In this document: positions 53,079 through 62,517 of the stretch, piece after piece
Position numbering within the stretch: the stretch's first letter is position 1
How the letters are laid out: each line of letters begins with the position of its first letter
Origin: an uncultured Alphaproteobacteria bacterium
GTDB lineage: Bacteria; Pseudomonadota; Alphaproteobacteria; Micavibrionales; UBA1664
Direction of reading: 5' to 3'
Length of the DNA stretch: 64,000 nucleotides
NCBI GenBank assembly: GCA_943789475.1
Contig: CALSUG010000008.1
Location: 46,431 to 110,430, forward strand
Position numbers and translations under genes: made by a program
The notes under the pieces: generated by a model
What the model was told of the DNA's origin: nothing
The model's input: the letters and a program-made list of their open reading frames with translations, nothing else
Database searches by the model: none

Positions 53079-54475
53079 AAATAGGTCTTGTCGGTTCAAC
53101 ATATCAGGAGCGAAGCCTGCCATTTAATGCACAGCGCACAGTTAATGCATTCCCTGTTAAAACAAAAAAGGGGAAAGAGGTAGATGCCCTTTATGGCACA
53201 CCTGGATTAAAAGAATTTTGTATCGCAGGTTCAGGAGCAATTAGAGCAGAATTTTATTCCAGTAATGGACGTGCCTTTGTTGTTTCTGGTTCAGAAGTTT
53301 ATGAAATTGATGTTGCAGGAAATGCAACATTAAGAGGAACGATTGACCAAACACAAGGCAATGTGTCCATTGATGAAAATGCAACACAACTTGGTATTTG
53401 TGATGGTCAAAGTCTTTATATCTTTACCTATGAAGACAATGATTTTTCAAAAGTCAGTGATGATGATTTGCCCTTATGTGGAAGTTTGGCCGTTATTGAT
53501 AGTTATTTCATTGTTAATAAAAATAATAGTGGGCAGTTTTATATATCAACCGTTGCCGATGGTGCGAATTGGGCGGCTCTTGATTTTGCATCCGCAGAAA
53601 GTAGCCCTGATAAATTATTGCGTGTTTACAACGCTCTTGGGCAGTTGTGGTTGTTTGGAGAGCGTACAACGGAAATATGGTCAAACACTGGCGCAGCATC
53701 ATTTCCATTTGAGCGCATAGCTGGTGCAAAAATTGAAGCTGGTATCGTTGCGCCTCATACCGTTATTGCAATGGATAGCTCTGTTTTCTGGTTAGGGCGT
53801 GATAAATTCGGAAGTGGAATTGTTTTAAGAGCAAGAGGATTTACACCAATTAAGGTTTCAACCTCTGCGATTGATTACGCCATTCAATCGGCTACAAATC
53901 TTGATGATATTCGCGCATGGTCATATCAAATGGATGGTCATTATTTCTATGTCTTAACGGGTGGCGGTTTAAAAACATCTCTTGTTTATGATCTTACAAT
54001 GGATGAATGGCATGAACGTGCTTATTTGAATGAAGAAGGTAAATACGAACAACACCTTGCATCATCTCACATGCTTGCCTTTGATAAACATCTTGTAGGG
54101 GACAGAAATTCAGGAAAAATCTATGAAATGAGCATGGATGTTTATTCTGATGATGGCAATCCAATTAAAAGAGAACGCATTTATACGCATATATCGAATG
54201 AAGACAAATACATTAGATACAACAATTTGGTTTTAGGATTTGAAACAGGTGTCGGCCTTCAATCTGGTCATGGTTCTGATCCAAAAGTGTCACTGCAAAT
54301 GAGTAAAGACGGCGCAAGAACATGGTCTGATTCATATACCGACAGCATTGGAAAAGTCGGAGAGTACAAAGATAAAGTCCGTTTCAGACGTTTGGGGATT
54401 GCAGAAAAAATGACATTCCGCATTTCAATGACTGACCCCGTTAAGTTCGCAATCACAGGGAGCTATTTAAATTAA
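53075..54475 (+). CDS. P22 gp10-like packaged-DNA stabilisation / tail hub protein
   Basis: The 466-residue, beta-propeller-like sequence starts MKIGLVGSTYQERSLPFNAQ, RTVNAFPVKT and ALYGTPGLKEFC. It has repeated blades such as WLFGERTTEIWSNTGAASFP, FERIAGAKIEAGIVAPHTV and SVFWLGRDKFG, all characteristic of gp10 family proteins, which connect gp4 to the tail spike and needle. The overlap with gp4 and the order gp4-gp10 match P22. It appears intact. Confidence 0.9.
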   Translation: MKIGLVGSTYQERSLPFNAQRTVNAFPVKTKKGKEVDALYGTPGLKEFCIAGSGAIRAEFYSSNGRAFVVSGSEVYEIDVAGNATLRGTIDQTQGNVSIDENATQLGICDGQSLYIFTYEDNDFSKVSDDDLPLCGSLAVIDSYFIVNKNNSGQFYISTVADGANWAALDFASAESSPDKLLRVYNALGQLWLFGERTTEIWSNTGAASFPFERIAGAKIEAGIVAPHTVIAMDSSVFWLGRDKFGSGIVLRARGFTPIKVSTSAIDYAIQSATNLDDIRAWSYQMDGHYFYVLTGGGLKTSLVYDLTMDEWHERAYLNEEGKYEQHLASSHMLAFDKHLVGDRNSGKIYEMSMDVYSDDGNPIKRERIYTHISNEDKYIRYNNLVLGFETGVGLQSGHGSDPKVSLQMSKDGARTWSDSYTDSIGKVGEYKDKVRFRRLGIAEKMTFRISMTDPVKFAITGSYLN

Positions 54476-54903
54476 TGACCGTACAACCACCACCAATTAC
54501 AGAGGCCGTTGTTGATGAAAGCGGTTTGCCATCTTTGGCATGGACACTCTTTTTTAACCAAAATTATGCAGGTGATGCCGGTGTTGCATGGACACCTGAA
54601 TTTGAAGGATTAACAAAAGTCGGTGATCCAAAGGTTACAGGGCGTTATTATCGATTGTCTCAATATTTATGCTATTTCCACATACATGTCGTTCCTGAAA
54701 CAAATACATCCGCAACCGCTGGTACAACATATATTAATAATTTCCCTCTTGATGTAACACGTAATGGCTTTTGTATTGCTGTATCTGGCAATTTAGGTGG
54801 AACACCTGGAATGGTAGAAGAAGTAAATAATCGAATTTATGTACCTGCATGGACAACTGTAAGCGTCCCATTAACAATCATTGGAATATGTGAGGCTAGA
54901 TAA
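54475..54903 (+). CDS. hypothetical phage structural protein (142 aa)
   Basis: The protein starts with a Pro-rich TVQPPPITEAVVDESGLPS and WTLFFNQ, a segment common in small phage proteins that follow gp10-like genes. The rest is beta-rich (GRYYRLSQYLCYFHIHVV). Its start overlaps the gp10 stop and its stop overlaps the next start by 1 bp each, so it belongs to the late operon. The exact role is unknown. Confidence 0.75.
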   Translation: MTVQPPPITEAVVDESGLPSLAWTLFFNQNYAGDAGVAWTPEFEGLTKVGDPKVTGRYYRLSQYLCYFHIHVVPETNTSATAGTTYINNFPLDVTRNGFCIAVSGNLGGTPGMVEEVNNRIYVPAWTTVSVPLTIIGICEAR

Positions 54904-55337
54904 TGGAATTTCACTTTGTGCCATATCATCCTGTTTCACAGCGAATTAAAAAGAAAATTCATGAAGTACAAGGAGAGTTTGAAGAAACATACGGGGCTAT
55001 AAAGATAGATTGGGATTATTTTGAACAATCAAGCCGCGCAGGGCATGCGTATATAGCTCTTATCTTAGATAACCAAGAAATTGTAGGCTTTTCAGGGTTT
55101 TTAATTAACCGAAATGCCCACCATGAATTAATGGAGGCCGACAACGTCGTGATCTTCGTTGATAAAAACAAGCGTGGCATAACGTCACTCAAACTTATCA
55201 AATTTGCAAATCAAAAACTTAAAGAATTAGGGGTTCATCAAGTCAATTACGTCTTAAAGGACGAGAGGATCGGAAAATTACTTTCCAGACAAGGCTTTAA
55301 ACCTGAATTCACAACATGGAGTTATAAATATGAGTAA
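54903..55337 (+). CDS. GNAT-type acetyltransferase encoded in the phage tail operon
   Basis: The 144-residue protein has a GNAT-like core: HAYIALILDNQEIVGFSGFL, NVVIFVDKNKRGITSLKLIK (CoA-binding R-G-x-x region) and a C-terminal RIGKLLSRQGFKPEFTTWSY. Such small acetyltransferases are frequent in tail regions of podoviruses, where their target is not known. It overlaps the genes on both sides by 1 and 8 bp. Confidence 0.75.
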   Translation: MEFHFVPYHPVSQRIKKKIHEVQGEFEETYGAIKIDWDYFEQSSRAGHAYIALILDNQEIVGFSGFLINRNAHHELMEADNVVIFVDKNKRGITSLKLIKFANQKLKELGVHQVNYVLKDERIGKLLSRQGFKPEFTTWSYKYE

Positions 55338-56379
55338 AGTAGTCAAAAAAATTGCACCTATTGCTTCCATTGCGTTGCCAGTATTGTTCCCAGGTATCGG
55401 TACTGCGCTTGGAACAGCATTAGGTGCAGGGGCGGCATCTGCTGGTGCTGTTGGTAGTGGTTTAATCGGTGCAGGTTTAGGCGCGGCAAGTGGCGGTGGT
55501 TTAAAGGGAGCATTGATTGGTGGTGCAACTGGAGGGCTTGCAGGTGGTGGCTCTCAATACTTAGCAAAAACAGCGGGACTTACTGGTGCAACTGCCAAAG
55601 CTGCAAGCGGTGCATTAACTGGTGCGGCAGGTGGAGCAGCAAGCGGCGGTGATTTGAAGAGTGCATTAACTGGTGCGGCTCTTGGTGGTGCTGGTGGTTA
55701 TGCAACAGGTGGGGGGTTCAATGATGTTGGTTTGGGAACATCCGCAGGAACACCATTAGGAAATGGAGTGCAAGGGCCAACTCAAGGAACAGGTGTTTTA
55801 GGGTCTTTAACACGTAGTGTTTCTGGTGCTGGTTCATCAATGCCATCAATATCACGAGTTGGACAATTGACATCAGCGATTAACACGCTTGGTGCACAAG
55901 ATGATATTGAAGATCAATTGCTTGAACAACAACGCAAATCAGCGCAATTGTTTTCTCCATACACAACAGCAGGACAAAATGCGGTTAATAAATTAAATAA
56001 TTTTGATTATGAAACATTGCAAAATGATCCTGGTTATCAATTCCGCCTAAAGCAAGGTGAAGAATCCATCAATAGAGCGCAATCTGCACGTGGAAGTTTA
56101 TATTCTGGTTCGGCATTAAAAGCAGCGCAAGAATATGGTCAAGGGCTTGCAGATCAAACATACAATGACGCATTTAATAGAAACCTATCTATTGCTAATC
56201 AAGGTTTGAGTGCATCGGGGGCTTTGTCTGGGGTATATGATAATATTGGAAATATTAAAGCAAATAAAACGTCTGCAACAAGCAACACATTAACAAGCAC
56301 ATTATCTGGTTTACTTAACGGTAGTGGTGCAAAACAAGTCATCGGGTACAACCCAGATGGCACTCCTATTTACGCATAA
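55330..56379 (+). CDS. ejection/DNA-transfer-type virion protein (349 aa)
   Basis: Residues ~10-160 are very rich in Gly and Ala (LGAGAASAGAVGSGLIGAGL), as in internal virion proteins that cross the membrane during DNA ejection. The second half (LEQQRKSAQLFSPYTTAGQN, DPGYQFRLKQGEESINRAQS, LYSGSALKAAQEYGQGLADQ) is a pattern typical of phage DNA-transfer or gp14-like proteins. The overlap with the GNAT gene and the GGAGG before the next gene place it in the late operon. It is probably complete. Confidence 0.8.
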   Translation: MSKVVKKIAPIASIALPVLFPGIGTALGTALGAGAASAGAVGSGLIGAGLGAASGGGLKGALIGGATGGLAGGGSQYLAKTAGLTGATAKAASGALTGAAGGAASGGDLKSALTGAALGGAGGYATGGGFNDVGLGTSAGTPLGNGVQGPTQGTGVLGSLTRSVSGAGSSMPSISRVGQLTSAINTLGAQDDIEDQLLEQQRKSAQLFSPYTTAGQNAVNKLNNFDYETLQNDPGYQFRLKQGEESINRAQSARGSLYSGSALKAAQEYGQGLADQTYNDAFNRNLSIANQGLSASGALSGVYDNIGNIKANKTSATSNTLTSTLSGLLNGSGAKQVIGYNPDGTPIYA

Positions 56380-56388
56380 GGAGGACAT

Positions 56389-57003
56389 ATGCCAGTAGAT
56401 TTATCAGTATTTGAACGTATCAAAACAAAAGACGATTTCGATCGTGAACGTGAAGCATTTGAACAACGCAAAATGCTTGGCGATTTACAACAACAAAAAA
56501 TTCAGGCGCAGATAGGTAATATCGAGTCTGGCGGAAATTTACCTGCAACAATTCAAATTGCCAACGAGATTGAAAAAGCAAAACAAGCAGGCGACACCGA
56601 GAGAGCAACCCTTTTGGCACAAACACATAAGATGTTTGATAAAGGGATTGATCCATATGGTGCATATTCCCAGCATATGGGCAATATTCCTACCCCAACC
56701 ATGAGCGGAATACAGGAAGGTTTGAGAAACGATAGCGGATATATAAGCCCAACCACTCAACGTCTTCCCTCTAATGGTGATTTTCTTGATGTAGCGTCTT
56801 TACCTGATATTGGATTGCCTGAAAATTTAATAGATCCAAATCAATATCAAAATAATGGTGTTGGTATTATGCCGGGGTACGCTGATGCGGTGGCACAAAT
56901 TGAAGGCTCAAAGAAACAGGCACAAGCGAATGCACAAAGCCACCAATCCAATTGTTTTAGATGCACACGGCAAAACAACAATATGGATTTCAGGGGCATA
57001 TAA
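56389..57003 (+). pseudogene. phage virion protein truncated by fusion to the tail-fibre gene
   Basis: About 180 residues look genuine (DFDREREAFEQRKMLGDLQQ, GIDPYGAYSQHMGNIPTPTM, GIMPGYADAVAQIEGSKKQA), similar to proteins that follow ejection proteins in podoviruses and are usually much longer. After about 56935 the reading frame enters the tail-fibre gene out of frame, giving HQSNCFRCTRQ and a stop at 57003. GGAGG precedes the ATG. Confidence 0.75.
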
Positions 57004-58531
57004 ATTTCGTGTTGAGGATTCTGACGGTAATTTAATTGAAGAAACGGATAATGTTTCTGCATTCTCTGCCGCAGCTGTTTCATCGGGAAACGCTTACTTT
57101 GAATCTTTATCCGGCGATGGAGTAACAACAGCTTTTAATTTGTCACAGAATTTGGGAACAGATGAAAAATCAATCATGGTTTTTGTATCAGAATCCACAT
57201 CAGGATTTTTTCAATCATTTTCAGGTGATGATACAGAAACAGAATTTACATTGTCTCAAGACATGGGAACAGATGAAAAGTCATTAATTGTATTTATTGG
57301 TGGTGAACCACAAAATCCATCGTCATACACTGTTGATGGAGAAACATTAACGTTTAATACAGCCCCAGTTAATGGCACAGACAACATATTCATTGCTCAA
57401 CCCAATAAAGAAGGCAAAGGTGCTTCTGGCTTGGTTAATCCTAACGAATACACATTAAACGGTGATACAATAACTTTTTCAACTGCGCCAGTTACAGGCA
57501 CAAATAATATATTTATTTCTGCACCTTCAACATTAGTGAATGCTGCTTCCGCATCGGCGGAATCTGCTGATACATCAGCAAATAATGCACAATCAAGCGC
57601 AACCGCGTCTGCAACCAGTGAAACAAATGCTGCAACATCGGCAACAAATGCGGCAACGAGTGAAGCAAACTCTTCTACCCATGCAACAAATGCATCAAAT
57701 AGCGCAGATTTAGCAGAAGACTGGGCAATAAAAACAAGCGGTACAGTTGACGGAAGTGAATATTCGGCAAAACATTACGCGCAACAAGCGGCGGCGGCTG
57801 TTTCTGGTGCGGTTAAAATCACGTCCAATGATGCAATTGCTGGTGATTTGAATAGCAAATTGCTTGCCGGCTCAAATGTTATCAAAACCCTGCAAAACGA
57901 TGGTGGCAATGAAACGATGACATTATCCGTACCTTCTGCATCAGGGAGCAATAAAGGTGTCGTGCAAAAAGCAACATCAGGTGATATGAGTGCTGGTACA
58001 GCAGATCAGTTTCCTGATTGTGCAGTGGTAAAAAACTATGTGGATACACAGGTGGCAAGCAATTCTGGTCTTTCTATTGGAACAGAACAAGCAACCACGT
58101 CAGGAACATCGAAAACGTTTACCATTCCATCGGGTGCTAAACGTGTGACAATCATGTTTGATGAAATGTCTACAGACACATCAACACCCCCGTTTTTAAG
58201 AATCGGTGATGCAGGTGGTATAGAAAACACTGGATATGTTTCCATGGCAACAGGTGTAGGAAGTGGTACTTCAAGTTCATCAAGCACAACACAATTTATT
58301 TTACTATCTTCTGGGTTCAGTGTATCGACTAACTTTTTAACAGGTTCATTAACATTGATTAATATGGGTGGTAATAAATGGGTGCTATCTGGGGCTATAT
58401 CTAACGGTATTCATGGAACAGGTACAGTGTCAGGGGTCAAAACACTTACAGAAGAATTAACAACAATTGAATTTGCAACAACAGGAAACTTTGATAGTGG
58501 CTCTGTAAGGTATCAAAAAATCAAACTATGA
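56939..58531 (+). pseudogene. tail-fibre protein lacking its 5' end
   Basis: Homology begins at ATNPIVLDAHGKTTIW and YKFRVEDSDGNLIEETDNVS, the end of the N-terminal virion-binding region of tail fibres; the residues before it are missing. Two similar strand blocks follow (AFNLSQNLGTDEKSIMVFV and FTLSQDMGTDEKSLIVFIGG), then an Ala/Ser/Thr/Asn coiled stretch and a beta-rich C-terminal receptor-binding part. The frame stays open back to 56855, but that part is out of frame with the truncated upstream gene. About 530 residues would remain. Confidence 0.8.
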
Positions 58532-58696
58532 GTCTTGTTGTTATTTGCTTTAAAAAATGTGCTGTGGATAAAGTGCAATTATTTTTAATGCGTATGGGTT
58601 GCGGTACAGGGAGTGTCGATAGGAAAATAAATCATTATATATCAATATATTACATGAAAAACCCTAATCTGCCTCTCGCTACCAAGATACTTTTGA

Positions 58697-59085
58697 TTAC
58701 ATTTCGTTCTTAATAATTTCGATGTTAATGTACGATGATGTTGATGGATCTCTTGTTTCCAAAATCTCCCAATGTAAAAAATCAATGGGGCCATTTGAGC
58801 CCATATTGCTTCCCTTTTGTACGCCAAGTGTAATCACTTTATTTTTATGCAGTGATGTATAGCTATGTATATTGACTTTTTTATTTAAAAATTCATCGCA
58901 AAATTTGTTTGGAAACCAGTTGGAGCTTTCTGATTCTATGATTTGACCTAAAGCTTCTTTTTTTTTCTTACTATCTCGATAATTTTTATTTTAGCGTGAC
59001 ATTGCGGGTGGCCAACAACAGATGCTTGTAAAGAGTAAGGAAGCGCAAAAAAAATGAAGGATAGCAATAATAAGATAAATTTCAT
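58697..59085 (-). pseudogene. small secreted protein gene with a one-base frameshift in an A9 tract
   Basis: ATG 59085, 2 bp after the polA stop, starts a signal peptide (KFILLLLSFIFFALPYSLQA) and a mature start SVVGHPQCHAKIKIIEIVR. At 58958-58966 nine consecutive A force a stop three codons later. One more A would keep the frame open to TAA 58697-58699 and give 129 residues with a balanced sequence (WFPNKFCDEFLNKKVNIHSY, VITLGVQKGSNMGSNGPIDF). Either a true mutation, slippage or an assembly error explains it. No family is recognised. It marks the core side of the phage insertion. Confidence 0.7.
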
Positions 59086-59087
59086 AG

Positions 59088-61850
59088 TTAATGTGCTCCT
59101 GCCCAATTTTTAGCCGACCCTGCCTCTGCGATCAAGGGAACATCGACATCAATGACATTTTCCATGATGGATTTTATTTTTTCGCTCTCCGATTCAATTT
59201 TGTCATCATCAATTTCGAAGATGAGTTCATCGTGAACTTGAAGGAGTATTTTTGCATCTATATAGCCAACTTGAATAGCGTTATCAATTTTAATCATGGC
59301 GGCCTTCATAATATCGGCGGCGGTTCCTTGCACTGGTGCGTTAATGGCCGCGCGTTCGGCGCCTGACTTGATTGCATGATTTTTATCGTCAATGCCGCGT
59401 ATCCACGCACGACGGTTATAAAGTGTTTCTACGTATCCATTATCATGGGCAATCGCCTTTGTTTCTTCCATAAAATTAGATAGTTCGGGGAAACGTTGGA
59501 AATAGAGTTTGATATATTGTGAGGCCTCACCTGGTTCGATGTTGAGTTGTTTTGCCAATCCAAATCCTGAAATACCATAAATGATACCAAAATTAATGGC
59601 CTTGGCCTTGCGCCGTGTTTCACCATCCATTTGATCCAAGGGTACACCGAAAACTTCCGATGCCGTAATCGCATGAATGTCATGTCCATCGATAAAGGCT
59701 TGTTTCAGGCGTGGTATGTCGGCCATGGCCGCGACAAGGCGTAATTCAACTTGTGAATAATCAATGGCAACGATTGATTTTCCTGTCGGGGCAACAAAAG
59801 CGGTTCGAATTTTTCGTCCGGCCTCTGTACGGATTGGAATATTTTGTAGGTTAGGATCGGATGAGGCCAAACGCCCTGTTGATGTTCCGGCCAATGAAAA
59901 TGATGTGTGTACGCGTCCTGTACGTTCAATAATTTGTTCCTGTAATGCGTCCGTATAGGTTGACTTCAACTTTGCCAATCCACGGTAATCGAGGATTTTT
60001 TGAACAATCGGATTTGCGGGTGCTAAATCTTCTAAAACACCAACACTTGTCGACCAATCGCCAGTCTTTGTTTTTTTACCTCCCTGTAAACCCATTTGAT
60101 CGAATAATATTTGCCCGACTTGTTTGGGTGATGCAATGTTGAATGGTGATCCTGCTTCATTTTGGATTTCTTTTTCAAGGGATAGAAGCTCGGTTGCAAA
60201 TTGATTGCTCATATCTCGTAGAATATCCCGATCAATGGTAATACCCGCCATTTCCATACGGCCAATAACGGGAATGAGTGGGCGATCAAGATTTTCATAG
60301 ACTGAGGTTAAACGTTCAGCCTCTAATTTTGGTTTTAATTCATGCCATAGGCGTAATGTAATATCGGCGTCTTCCGCGGCATAATCAATCGCCTTATCCA
60401 ACGGCACCATATCAAAAGTCACTTGTGATTTTCCTGTTCCCGCGACCTCCTTATACGGTATTGGTTTGTGATCGAAATACATCTGGGATAATTCGTCCAT
60501 ACCGTGTCCGTGTGCACCGGCCTCTAACACATATGACATCATCATAGTGTCATCAATAGGTGATACATCTATCCCATGCGCCATTAATATTTGCCAATCA
60601 TATTTCGCGTTTTGGGCAATTTTTAAAACGGAGGGATCTTCTAAGATAGGTTTTAACGTGGCGATTGCATCGTCCATTGAAATTTGATCTGGCAAAACAC
60701 CACCCGTTGGGTCAAGGAGATCTGGTTCACCCGATTTGTGGGCTAGTGGAATATAGGCGGCTTTACCAACCGTACTAGCGATCGAAATACCAACAAGGTC
60801 GGCACGTGAAGGCGTGAGCGCGGTTGTTTCAGTATCAAATGCCAATATCCCCTCACGCTTTGCCTCATCAATCCATTTTTGTAATGTCGGAATGTCCTGT
60901 ATGCATGTGTACGTGTTATCCGAAATGGGTGGAAAATCATTGGATACGGATCGTGTATCTGTTGATTTATTTGTGTTTGCAACGGGCTTGCGCCCAAGAC
61001 GATTAAGAACACTATTAAATCCTTGTTCGCTTAAAAAAGTGGTCAGTGTTTCTGTATTGGTATCATGTGCCTTTAAGTCATCTAAATCATACGGTACATC
61101 AACTTGCGCGTCGAGGGAAACAAGTTTCATTGAAACACGAGCGTCATCGGCATGATTTATTAATTTTTCGCGACGTTTAGGTTGTTTTATTTCGCCCGCG
61201 CGGGCAAGTAAGCTTTCCAAATCACCATATTCGTTAATCAATTGCGCGGCGGTTTTTACACCAATTCCTGGTACACCAGGGACGTTATCAACGGCATCTC
61301 CGGCCAATGCCTGAATATCAACAACGCGGTTGGGTTTTACACCAAATTTTTCTAACACCTCGGCTTCACCCATCATTTTATTTTTCATCGGGTCAAACAT
61401 GCGCACATTATCGGTCACCAATTGCATCAAATCTTTATCGGATGACACAATTGTTACTTTTCGCCCTTGTTCTTCGCCAATACGTGCATATGTTGCAATT
61501 AAATCATCGGCCTCGAAACCGTCCATTTCGATAGGTTCCATGCCAAATGCACGAACACAATCACGAATTAACGGAAATTGTGGCTTGAGATCATCTGGTG
61601 TTTCATCACGATTGGCCTTGTAATCTGCATAAATGTCATTACGAAAATTTTTACGTGCGGCATCAAATATAACAGCGATGTATGGTGCCTCTATCTCATT
61701 CAGTAATTTAACAATCATGTTGGTAAAACCAAGTACGGCATTTACAACGACACCTTCGGGATTTGTCAGGGGAGGAAGCGCGTGGTATGCGCGGAAAATA
61801 TAGGCCGATCCATCAACCAGATAAATGTCTTTGTTTGTGTCATTGCTCAT
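59088..61850 (-). CDS. polA: DNA polymerase I
   Basis: Repair and Okazaki-fragment processing polymerase, 920 residues, full length. The 5'-nuclease domain (1-~290) has YLVDGSAYIFRAYHALPPL, DGFEADDLIATYA and SSDKDLMQLV. The 3'-5' exonuclease (~315-520) keeps DTET in ILAFDTETTALTPSRADL, so proofreading is probably active. The polymerase (~530-920) has ASSDPNLQNIPIRTEAGR, DYSQVELRLVAAM, KAINFGIIYGISGFGLA and LLQVHDELIFE. It is on the minus strand, followed after 2 bp by the secreted-protein pseudogene. Confidence 0.98.
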   Translation of the reverse strand: MSNDTNKDIYLVDGSAYIFRAYHALPPLTNPEGVVVNAVLGFTNMIVKLLNEIEAPYIAVIFDAARKNFRNDIYADYKANRDETPDDLKPQFPLIRDCVRAFGMEPIEMDGFEADDLIATYARIGEEQGRKVTIVSSDKDLMQLVTDNVRMFDPMKNKMMGEAEVLEKFGVKPNRVVDIQALAGDAVDNVPGVPGIGVKTAAQLINEYGDLESLLARAGEIKQPKRREKLINHADDARVSMKLVSLDAQVDVPYDLDDLKAHDTNTETLTTFLSEQGFNSVLNRLGRKPVANTNKSTDTRSVSNDFPPISDNTYTCIQDIPTLQKWIDEAKREGILAFDTETTALTPSRADLVGISIASTVGKAAYIPLAHKSGEPDLLDPTGGVLPDQISMDDAIATLKPILEDPSVLKIAQNAKYDWQILMAHGIDVSPIDDTMMMSYVLEAGAHGHGMDELSQMYFDHKPIPYKEVAGTGKSQVTFDMVPLDKAIDYAAEDADITLRLWHELKPKLEAERLTSVYENLDRPLIPVIGRMEMAGITIDRDILRDMSNQFATELLSLEKEIQNEAGSPFNIASPKQVGQILFDQMGLQGGKKTKTGDWSTSVGVLEDLAPANPIVQKILDYRGLAKLKSTYTDALQEQIIERTGRVHTSFSLAGTSTGRLASSDPNLQNIPIRTEAGRKIRTAFVAPTGKSIVAIDYSQVELRLVAAMADIPRLKQAFIDGHDIHAITASEVFGVPLDQMDGETRRKAKAINFGIIYGISGFGLAKQLNIEPGEASQYIKLYFQRFPELSNFMEETKAIAHDNGYVETLYNRRAWIRGIDDKNHAIKSGAERAAINAPVQGTAADIMKAAMIKIDNAIQVGYIDAKILLQVHDELIFEIDDDKIESESEKIKSIMENVIDVDVPLIAEAGSAKNWAGAH

Positions 61851-61907
61851 AAATTATTTATGGGCGACATGGGGGTAAAACACAAGGTATGAAAGTATTT
61901 TACAAAC

Positions 61908-61940
61908 AAAAATGCCCCATGGGGATCGACCAATGGAGCA
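61908..61940 (-). terminator. intrinsic terminator of the 41-residue micro-gene
   Basis: On the minus strand TGCTCCAT (61940-61933) pairs with ATGGGGCA (61920-61913) across one wobble pair, followed by TTTTT (61912-61908). Confidence 0.75.
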
Positions 61941-61964
61941 CCAAAAAATATAAAAAGCGAAATG

Positions 61965-62090
61965 TTATCTTGCCTTAAGAGTTGTAACCGCTTGCTTTGC
62001 TGTCATGCCGTTTGCCATTAGAGGCTTAACACTTTCTTCAAAAGCTTTTTGGTTTGCAACTCTTAAAAATGCATCCATTGTTGATGTCAT
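61965..62090 (-). CDS. 41-residue microprotein gene
   Basis: The ATG at 62090 is preceded by GGGAGC at a good distance, and the frame encodes TSTMDAFLRVANQKAFEESV and KPLMANGMTAKQAVTTLKAR, a predicted helix-turn-helix-sized amphipathic peptide. A terminator lies 25 bp downstream, so it is a free-standing transcription unit, which supports reality despite the short length. The ANGMTAKQAV stretch looks like a short helical repeat used in regulatory or DNA-binding peptides, but no family is recognised. Confidence 0.65.
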   Translation of the reverse strand: MTSTMDAFLRVANQKAFEESVKPLMANGMTAKQAVTTLKAR

Positions 62091-62143
62091 TTTTAAGCTC
62101 CCTTTGTTTATTGTTATTATGTCCTATATTGGACATATGTTTT

Positions 62144-62341
62144 TTATATGTTGTTTGGAGGTAAATCAATATTTTTTTCATAAAATATGAAGATAAAATT
62201 TAGAAAAAGCGTGCAATTGTTATTGCATATTTTTAAGGTAATAGTCTTATCAGCGAGAACAAATTTTAAATCATCAATCCAAAATCCATTTGATATTACT
62301 CTTATAGCAATATTGCTATGATCCATTATTGGAGTATCCAT
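62144..62341 (-). CDS. possible small ORF (65 aa)
   Basis: From ATG 62341 (DTPIMDHSNIAIRVISNGFW, IDDLKFVLADKTITLKICN) a short frame ends in an Asn/Ile/Phe-rich tail. It follows the 53-residue ORF by 7 bp on the same strand. Base composition is very AT-rich, there is no clear ribosome site, and no family is recognised. Confidence 0.3.
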   Translation of the reverse strand: MDTPIMDHSNIAIRVISNGFWIDDLKFVLADKTITLKICNNNCTLFLNFIFIFYEKNIDLPPNNI

Positions 62342-62348
62342 AAGTAAA

Positions 62349-62510
62349 TCATGATAATGCATTATACCATTCGTCATCATTATTTTTATAAATTTCAGAT
62401 AAATCATCCAAATATTCAGCTTTTAAACCTTCATTATTTATGATTGCGGAGCGAAATGCTTCCATTGAGGATAGATTATCTTGTTCAGGAATAAAGAAAA
62501 GTGGGGTCAC
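62349..62510 (-). CDS. possible small ORF downstream of the Sel1 gene (53 aa, GTG start)
   Basis: A GTG at 62510, 7 bp after the Sel1 gene stop, opens TPLFFIPEQDNLSSMEAFRS and NNEGLKAEYLDDLSEIYKNN, ending DDEWYNALS. It is acidic, probably helical, and balanced in composition. The spacing suggests translation after the Sel1 gene. Not recognised. Confidence 0.45.
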   Translation of the reverse strand: MTPLFFIPEQDNLSSMEAFRSAIINNEGLKAEYLDDLSEIYKNNDDEWYNALS

Positions 62511-62517
62511 ATTATTA

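Larger units (their letters stand above)
48780..58531 (+). mobile_element. defective P22-like podovirus prophage remnant
   Basis: Plus-strand phage genes run from a truncated replication gene through terminase to tail fibre with P22-type order (small and large terminase, gp4, gp10, ejection-type proteins, fibre). Portal, scaffold, coat and lysis genes are absent, and at least three genes are cut at joins near 48790, 52335 and 56935. It is flanked by core genes glmU and polA. Confidence 0.85.

Noticed and set aside
48780..58531. Intact, inducible prophage or gene-transfer agent
   Set aside because: Portal, scaffold, coat and lysis genes are missing, and terminase, a virion protein, the fibre and the replication gene are truncated.
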